Source of the DNA: Sycobia sp. Sy_11 | Taxonomy: Eukaryota > Arthropoda > Insecta > Hymenoptera > Epichrysomallidae | Assembly: GCA_018907035.1 (NCBI GenBank) | Contig: JACCIC010000209.1 | Coordinates: 62,501 to 126,500 of the forward strand | Direction: 5' to 3' | DNA: 64,000 nt | Shown: piece by piece, positions 57,331 through 64,000 of the stretch | Layout of the letters: the number at the start of each line of letters is the position of its first letter | Numbering within the stretch: position 1 is the stretch's first letter | Translations under genes and position numbers: made by a program | The notes under the pieces: model-generated | Told to the model about the DNA's origin: nothing | The model's input: only the letters and a program-made list of their open reading frames with translations | Databases searched by the model: none

Positions 57331-57700
57331 AGTTCGCCGAAGGAAGTCTTAGAAGTTAAATAAATTTGATCGATGGAACATTGTTAAGTTGAAGCACTCG
57401 TGGAAATTATTATTTATTTGTATATGAAAAATTAATGCATATTAATGTGATTAGTAATTAAATTAGTCTGAGGAATGTTTACAAAAAATTATGCAAATTG
57501 CGCGTGTGTAATCAACGAGATTAACCATAATGCCTAATTCAGTTCACGGATATTGATTTATTCGCAGAAATTACAGGGTCGTAACGACACTACAATCTCG
57601 ATTACAAGAAAATAATTTACGAATCCATAAATGCCTTGTTCAATGCTACACGTAATGCATTAAAAGACACGCGCGTGTAATAAATCGGCAAAACACCGGG
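57331..57700. other. AT-rich stretch
   Basis: Short AT-rich patch between two CpG-rich blocks; nothing seen in it. Confidence 0.5.
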
Positions 57701-57782
57701 ATGAAGTAACGCGCGGATTATAACTATATGTACCAAGCGTTTGCAATCCTTCTAGCTGCGAGGTCTGCTGCGGGGACCGTCG

Positions 57783-57786
<4 letters not shown>

Positions 57787-57815
<29 letters not shown>
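57787..57815. repeat. (CT)n microsatellite
   Basis: A CT array, followed about 70 bp later by an interrupted GA tract (57884-57913). Confidence 0.95.
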
Positions 57816-57817
<2 letters not shown>

Positions 57818-58099
57818 ACCCACTCACGCGAGCGCGCGCATCCAGCAGTAAACAATTCAATCACCTTGGGATACGCTTTCCATGAGAGAGAGAGTGAGAG
57901 AGAGAGAGTGAGTGAGGGGGTTGGGTGGCACTGGGGGGAGGGGAGCTGGGAAGATAGAAGGACTCGGAATAAAGCACAAAAAAGGCCATCGGTAACATGG
58001 GTCCCGACGAGTATCAGGCATAACCGCGCGCGCGTGCGCGCGGGAGCCTCGGCGCCTGGCAATAGATGCCCAAACACGTCCTAAGTCCGCGGGAAGGAT

Positions 58100-58126
58100 T
58101 ATATATATATATATATATATATATAT
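58100..58126. repeat. (TA)n microsatellite
   Basis: A short TA array. Confidence 0.95.
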
Positions 58127-58656
58127 ACGTACCCGCGGACATACACACAGACCTATAGATATGTATAAAGTAGCCAAGGAGTTGCGCGCCCCGTCGACTC
58201 GGCGTGCAGAGGGACAATTTAATTTAATCGGCTGGGAGCTTCCGCGCGGCGCGTCTTTTTCTCCTTCTCGCCGTCTCCCCCAACCCTCTCCCTCTCCCTC
58301 TCTCTCTCTCTCTCTCCCTCTCACCCACGCCGTATCGCCCGGCTCGTTCCCTCGACCCGCGGAGCTTGCGCGCGCGCAGGGTCAATCGTATGCTAATTGC
58401 CGGCCAAAACACAAATGAGAATGGAAGAGCGCGGGGCGGGGTGGGGTGGGGCGGTGGGGGGAGGGCAACAAACGCGAGAGGGAAATAAAGAAAGAAAACG
58501 ACGCGGGCCCTGAGAGATGCGCGAGAGGGAACGATCCCGGAGTATAAACGGGCCCCCTGCCGCGCACGTGCGTCTGCATAATGTATACGTGTGCGGACGC
58601 ACACGGGCGAGCTCCGCGGCTCCGTCCCTTTCTCCGCGGGGTCTTTGAACCGCGCA

Positions 58657-58694
58657 GTCGTCGTCGCCGTCGACGTCGTCGTCGTCGTCGTCGC
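58657..58694. repeat. (TCG)n trinucleotide repeat
   Basis: About twelve TCG-like units with CCG and ACG variants; it reads as poly-Asp on the minus strand. Confidence 0.85.
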
Positions 58695-58758
58695 TCGTAA
58701 TGCCCCGTTGTCGTTGAATTGTTCTGCATAAATTGATGATGCATGAACGGCGCGGAGC

Positions 58759-58760
<2 letters not shown>

Positions 58761-58789
<29 letters not shown>
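58761..58789. repeat. (GA)n microsatellite
   Basis: A GA array of 29 bp. Confidence 0.95.
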
Positions 58790-58792
<3 letters not shown>

Positions 58793-59280
58793 GGAGACGA
58801 GGAGGCACGCATCGGCGGCGGCGGCGCAGGCGGTGGGTGCAGGGGAGGGAGATGGAAAATACGATATCGCGAGAAACGAGAGGGAGAGAGAGGGGACGAA
58901 GACGAATCGGCCCTCGCAAGCGGCGAGGCGAGTCTCTCGCGCCTTCCGATGGGCGGGTGGTGGGTGAGCGGGACACACACACACACACACACAAACAGAC
59001 GCGGGACGGCCAAATGACTGCGGGAAAGAACGAGCGGGGGAGGTTAATTATCGAAAGGTGCTGCACGGCCTCGGCCTTAGGACGTTACTTACTTTAAGCT
59101 GCGCGGACCGCCGAGCGTTACTTTTCGCGGCAGCGCGTACACTGCCCCCGCGGATTCTTCGAGACGCGAAGGGTTTAGGCTTTCCAAGTCCGCATTGTAC
59201 GGCGAGCTTGCGGGAAAAACTTTGCTTTTCGATTTGTAGTTTAAGCTCGATAATGGAGAATGTCGAAATATTCAACTTGC

Positions 59281-59980
59281 GAACGTACAATGCTCGAGAA
59301 TAATTTCTATCGTGCTTGGATAGATAGATGACCGCAGGTGTCGATTGTGAGATTCGAAACTTACAATTTTCGAGTATTACGGTTTTGGGCCATAAAGTTG
59401 AAGCGTAATTACGGCAAAATTATACGATCATTAATTATTTCTCAGTTTTTCGGCGGCCAATGAGAGTATTTGCTTGTCAATCCCGATTGTTAATTTTGAA
59501 AATCTATGACGATTTCCACGCTGTAAAAAGTGGAGAGGAAACATGTTACTTGTCGAATTTTCTGAAACGTTACGGCGATGCCAAAAACCAACGGCTCCCG
59601 TACAGAATTGCCATTGCGAAATTTTTTCAAATTCCTCTCGAGGCCGTGGACGTCTGTATGGAGACGCGCGCGGACAAAGACGGACGACGATCCCGATCAG
59701 ACCCCGAGTCGGGCGAGCCGCCAAGTCTCACGCGAGGTCGCCGCGAGACCGCAACACCCCCACGGCTGAGGTCGTAAAAGATTTCGAATCTCTTTTGTTG
59801 CGAAAGAGAGAGGGAGAGAGAGAGAGAGAGATCGAAAGAGAGAAGAAAAGAGAGAGAGAGAGCGAGAATCGGATGGACGGATAGACCCGGGGGGAGGGTA
59901 GGAGGAGGAAACGGATGCGCGCGCGTGTTCAACACGTGTTTTGGGCCACCTCCAGTTTATTCGCCATCGGATCTCGGGCG
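59281..59980. other. mixed non-coding stretch
   Basis: Includes a (GATA)-type patch at about 59318-59330 and a GA tract at about 59806-59865. A plus frame 59460-59777 starts at ATG and has balanced composition at first (residues 1-70), but I recognise nothing in it and it ends in a CpG-rich Arg-rich part. Confidence 0.45.
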
Positions 59981-59981
59981 C

Positions 59982-59984
<3 letters not shown>

Positions 59985-60057
<73 letters not shown>
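59985..60057. repeat. compound (TA)n(GT)n microsatellite
   Basis: TA units to about 60031, then GT units to 60057. Confidence 0.95.
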
Positions 60058-60246
60058 CTATATAACGATGCGCGCGTACGTGCCTAAGCGCAATCCTATT
60101 AGAACGCCCGACAGAGCTTCGCGCGCGCGTCACATGTTTCGTATGGCCTTACCTGAGCGCCACGTACGCGTAACCTGCGACACATGTGGCGTGCGGCATG
60201 AGGTTGTACGGGGAGGGGGGGCGAATAAGAAGCGATACATACATGG

Positions 60247-60249
<3 letters not shown>

Positions 60250-60333
<84 letters not shown>

Positions 60334-60475
60334 AGTTGAAGCGTAGTGCCTGCACCTGCATTAATGAGCTGTACCGGAACGCACATGTGTCGTCGCATTT
60401 GCTCTCTATCTTTCTCTCTCTCTCTCTCTCTCCTCTCCTCTCTCTCTCTATATAGATGTATATGTACATATTGAG
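60250..60475. repeat. microsatellite-armed foldback
   Basis: The left arm is (TA)n then (GA)n (60250-60332). The right arm is (CT)n then TATATA and ATGTATATGTACAT (60413-60472). The right arm is the reverse complement of the left in motif order, leaving a loop of about 80 bp of unique DNA. The whole could fold into a long imperfect hairpin. The right arm is interrupted by TCC steps. Confidence 0.6.
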
Positions 60476-60480
60476 CTTAG

Positions 60481-61340
60481 TTCCGGCAAGATGCGCATAT
60501 TTCTCGTCTGCTAGGGGCTCGAATGTCTTATAGTACCAGAGCGTCGAGATCGTAAAATCGCTTTTTTACGATAGTGCATGTTCCCAGATTTAGAGATTTG
60601 ACGAGGAGAAATAAGTAACCCCGCTCTATACAGCTCGGCTGAAGTATGTACGATTTCGAAGATTCTAAATCTCGTTCTAAATTAATTTAATAAAGTAGTT
60701 ATTTCTTGCTTCTAGATAGGCAACCGACGTGTGGCTGCTACATTACATTCCAAAAATTGCGATGATATCTTTCTTCTGTATAAGTAGCTACAACCTGACG
60801 TATCCACGCAAATATTTTCAAATTACACGGTGTGCCATATTTGCATCAACGAACCAAATAAACGTCTCTTCCATCGTTATATCCGTCCATAAAAAATTAA
60901 ATCAAGGTGAATCAATTGTAGGTGAAAGCCCGATCATTTATAAAATATTTAAGTACCATTTGGAGAAGAATTTGATTGTAAAAGTTTCGAGTCTCAAAGC
61001 TCAGTGTAAGGATTATAAAATTGTAGACGCACTAATACGATTATTCAGAAAAATTAAAATCCCTTTTTTGTTCTTTTCCCCGCCCAAGATAATATTGCCG
61101 CAAGAATCGAGGCTATAATGTTCATTTTATAATCGTCCGTAAGCTGGAAATGACTCGAACACACACACATACAGGCGCACATAAAATGAAATTGTATACG
61201 TAGGCATATGAATTAACGAAAGACCGAGTTATTACGCGCTCGATCGCATTTTCCTATTATTCTCTTCTACTTTTTGCCCCAGCGCCATTCGCGGAATGCA
61301 CACTTGCGTTATATTCGCTCTTTTTCACGCGCCGCAGTCG
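60481..61340. other. AT-rich stretch
   Basis: AT-rich DNA. The frame at 60729-61118 starts at GTG and has no recognisable motif. No microsatellite except a short CA run near 61160. Confidence 0.5.
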
Positions 61341-61601
61341 TCATCGCGCGTGTGAGATCATCTCCCCCCCCCCTCCACCTCTCTCGTGCTAATACTGCTG
61401 CGGCATGCAAGATCGACTTTTATATATATATATATATATAGATATATACGAGCATATTACTACAGCGCGTGATTTTGCAGAGGTGCGCGACTTCTTATCG
61501 TGCACGCCTAACAAGCATGATATTATTGTTTTTTTCGACATAAAGATATCGAATTTAAAACAGTGGAAAAGAGCCGAGAAACAGAGAGACAGAGACAGAG
61601 T

Positions 61602-61611
<10 letters not shown>

Positions 61612-61652
<41 letters not shown>
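61612..61652. repeat. (GA)n microsatellite
   Basis: A GA array preceded by GACAGA-type units from about 61577. Confidence 0.95.
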
Positions 61653-61656
<4 letters not shown>

Positions 61657-61686
61657 GATCGTGGCGCGAAGAAACGAGAATCTCGG

Positions 61687-61695
61687 CTATAAAAG
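61687..61695 (+). promoter_or_regulatory. TATA-box-like element after a GA array
   Basis: CTATAAAAGGG lies 35 bp after a long GA array. In insects GAGA-factor sites next to a TATA box are a known promoter layout. No coding frame follows, so this is only a candidate. Confidence 0.2.
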
Positions 61696-62245
61696 GGACG
61701 TCCAACAGGTTGTAAGATCGGGCTTTAAAGGCGCGATTATACGATTTTATTGGAATTCATTTATAATTTAGCCACACGCGCACGATATTTAGTTCGATTT
61801 TTTTATCCGACATTTTCATCTTACGGCATATAATATATTCACTAAATTTATCACGTATGATCATCCGGCGAAATGAACTAGGGATAATTGTTACATTTTT
61901 CAACTGATTGAAAAAAATAGATAATATTTATATTTGACCAACTCAGCTAATCAATAACAAAAAAAATTCCCTTTCTATTTGCCACAGCACGAGTATATAC
62001 ATAAGTATTCACGGGCTACCCCGACGTTCTCGCGGACCGCAGGACTCGGGAATGAAAAGAGGGAGAGAGAGAGAGAGAGAGACAGAGAGACTCAATCCTC
62101 GAATTAAAGTCCCACTGAAGAGGCGACGTACCTCGGCACATACGCGCCTTCCTCGCGTTCGCGCAATATCCCTCGCCCATATATATATATATATACCTAT
62201 ATGTATATAAACGCAGTCTCGCCCGTCTCACACTCGCGGAGCGCG

Positions 62246-62254
62246 TATAAAAAC
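62246..62254 (+). promoter_or_regulatory. TATA-box-like element
   Basis: TATAAAAAC in CpG-rich DNA, with CTCATCG about 35 bp downstream as a weak initiator match. No gene recognised downstream. Confidence 0.12.
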
Positions 62255-63358
62255 GTACTCATACACCGAGCGTCTCGCGCCTCATCGAGCCGGCAACGGA
62301 AGGTGCGCCCGCGCCGGGCTATTAAGATATTTGAATAATGTATTGGACGCGTCCCCGCGCCCGCGTAGGTGTCGATAAAGACGGGGAGGGCGGCGGAGGG
62401 GCGGGGGTGTGGGGGTAGGAGGAGGAAGAAGAAGAGTCGACGGTGTCGGTGGCGATGGAGACGGGGGGCTTCGCAGACATTTTATGATTGCCCGACGCGC
62501 GATAAAACCTCGCCCGAGCGCGTTTTATAGGGCGAGGCGGCGGGGGTAGGGTGGGAGGGGAGTGCGCGGCGGCGTGAGCGGACCCGGAGTTCCCTCCTTC
62601 GCTCCACCGTTCCTGCGCCAGTCTCCGTTCTACCTTGCCCGTTGCAACAAAAAAGGATAAGTCACTGTTCTTTCTGTCGCTGTTGTTTCTTCGAATTCTG
62701 TCTTTAAATATAAATATAAATTATTTTTAGAATCATTGATTTTTATCAATTACGCGTACAAAAGTGCAGAAATTTAATGAAAAAAAAAAAAAAAATACGA
62801 TCGATATGCGCCTTAATCAGAAATCTCCTCAAAACTTGCCCCCGGTGCACGGAGCATTGCAATTCAACAGGAACTTTAACAGATATCAAGATTATCTCTC
62901 TCTCTCTCCCCTCTCTCTCTTGAAAACACTTCCAACCGAAACACCGCCAAAAATCCATCCCACACGGTTTATACCTCTAAAGCAACGGAATTAGAGCGCG
63001 GCCGCGCATACGGCAAGTCTCGTTCGCTCGCCGTCGCAACCAGAGCGTCGCGCGCATGAATTGCGAGCCCTTGATTTGAAACGCGTGGCGATCCTCGCCG
63101 AGGCACGGGATCCACGGAGCCGATCGCGTGAAATTATACGCCATTATAATGCCATTGGAGGGCTAATATACGAAGCTGCGGCGCGCTGCGACAACTGCCG
63201 CCGCAGCCCTTCCCACCTCCTTCCACGGCTGGTTCTCCTTCTCCGCTCCCCCCTCGCCGTCTCTCCTCTCTCTCTCTCAGACCCTACCCTCTTCACTCTC
63301 ATCCTCGATTTTCGTCGGTTCCCGATTTTATGCTCTCCCCTCCGCCCGCCCCACTCGC

Positions 63359-63363
<5 letters not shown>

Positions 63364-63398
<35 letters not shown>
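63364..63398. repeat. (CT)n microsatellite
   Basis: A CT array followed directly by alternating CG. Confidence 0.95.
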
Positions 63399-63407
<9 letters not shown>

Positions 63408-63633
63408 AGCGCTTGCCGGGCACGCGAGGGCTCGCTCGCTCGCGCGCGAAAAATATTTATCGCGACTCCGGTGTGATATATTACGGGGAGAATCGCTTAA
63501 AAGTTGAGCATTGCCTGGTCAGTCGCCGTATATGCGCGCGCGCGCGCGCTTGCGGCCGATTGAATTATTTGGACAGGTCGTGGAATTAAAGCGCCATAAA
63601 TCCGCATTTGAAAATGTGGGCAGATCGGTCATG

Positions 63634-63676
63634 TATGTATATGTATATGTATATATATACATATATATATATACGT
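63634..63676. repeat. imperfect (TGTATA)n/(TA)n tract
   Basis: TGTATA units turn into TA units, with a central inverted symmetry around 63653. Confidence 0.9.
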
Positions 63677-63930
63677 TCGTTTGCCGACGTTCGAGAACGC
63701 TTCTTTAATTAAAGAGAGTTTTTCTTTTCTTTATTATTATTTTCCTTCTTCTTTTTTTTTTGTTTATTTGCTCTTCTCTTTTTCCTTCATGCTCCCGAGG
63801 CACGGGATAATTTTAGCTTCTCTTATTAAGCTTTCAAATAATCAATTCTTTTAGCGCTGATGCCGTTATTTATAGCGGTTTGATTGAATAAAGAAAGTAT
63901 CTCGCCGTTCATTAGGCAAATGCCCATGAT

Positions 63931-63940
63931 TAATGAATTA
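63931..63940. promoter_or_regulatory. TAAT-N2-ATTA homeodomain-type site
   Basis: TAATGAATTA has the spacing of a paired-class homeodomain dimer site, in a patch with several other TAAT/ATTA words. Confidence 0.2.
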
Positions 63941-64000
63941 TATTACGCGGCGGTCCCGGCAATGCGTTCCGCGTGTATTAAGAGAAAAGAAAAACGAACG

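Larger units (their letters stand above)
57701..59280. other. CpG-rich, microsatellite-dense non-coding block
   Basis: Contains CT, TA and GA arrays and a (TCG)n patch at 58657-58694. The minus-strand frame of 280 codons (58224-59066) passes through several arrays and has no domain; it is not accepted as a gene. Confidence 0.6.
61341..64000. other. mixed block, CpG-rich with AT-rich patches
   Basis: Contains GA and CT arrays, short TA arrays and TATA-like boxes. The patches at 61730-62000 and 62640-62820 are AT-rich. The last 300 bp (63690-64000) are T-rich, then carry TAAT/ATTA motifs typical of conserved non-coding DNA. No gene is supported. Confidence 0.55.

Noticed and set aside
58224..59066. 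A minus-strand frame of 280 codons
   Set aside because: It contains SLSL, poly-Thr/Asp and other array translations; two other long frames overlap the same bases.
60729..61118. AT-rich frame of about 130 codons
   Set aside because: It starts at GTG, has no recognisable motif and no convincing splice signals; chance is the simpler reading.

Overview
The window looks like eukaryotic nuclear non-coding DNA: one very large intron or an intergenic desert. I find no gene I can name. Nearly every open frame longer than 60 codons is either a microsatellite read as protein (runs of YIYI, RERE, SLSL, HTHT) or an open stretch in CpG-rich DNA, where stop codons are rare. No transposase, reverse transcriptase, rRNA or complete tRNA was recognised. 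The composition would fit an insect of the order Hymenoptera, perhaps an ant: CG dinucleotides are in excess rather than depleted, (TA)n, (GA)n and (CA)n arrays are very dense, and poly-G/poly-C runs are many. This is inference from composition, not from a diagnostic gene.

The DNA is a mosaic of two textures. CpG-rich, microsatellite-dense blocks (about 1-3640, 4141-7120, 7741-8620, 11221-13970, 15961-17060, 18291-19370, 20451-23480, 25725-27500, 30341-32210, 35201-36280, 37521-40250, 41066-45020, 47101-48060, 48681-49740, 50931-52320, 55401-57330, 57701-59280, 61341-64000) alternate with plain AT-rich blocks that have few long microsatellites (about 8690-11220, 13971-15960, 17061-18290, 19371-20450, 23481-25660, 33331-35200, 36281-37520, 45021-47100, 49741-50930, 52321-55400). 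Many borders are abrupt, within a few tens of bases.

The non-obvious structures are: a roughly 700-bp imperfect inverted repeat at 24897-25590 with long, diverged arms; a roughly 505-bp MITE-like element at 26359-26863 with long terminal inverted repeats; a degenerate tRNA-like sequence with A- and B-box matches at 34236-34303 (minus strand), probably a SINE head or tRNA pseudogene; a microsatellite foldback at 60250-60475 whose arms are (TA)n(GA)n and (CT)n(TA)n; a G-run/C-run hairpin at 7804-7861; and several short perfect hairpins and palindromes. The least repeat-like short open frame is 84 codons on the minus strand at 37168-37422. The longest frame (50997-52400) is probably an accident of composition.

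No operon-like or pathway relation can be described, because no gene is supported. Candidate regulatory elements (TATA-like boxes, paired-type homeodomain sites, GA tracts that GAGA-type factors could bind) are listed at low confidence.
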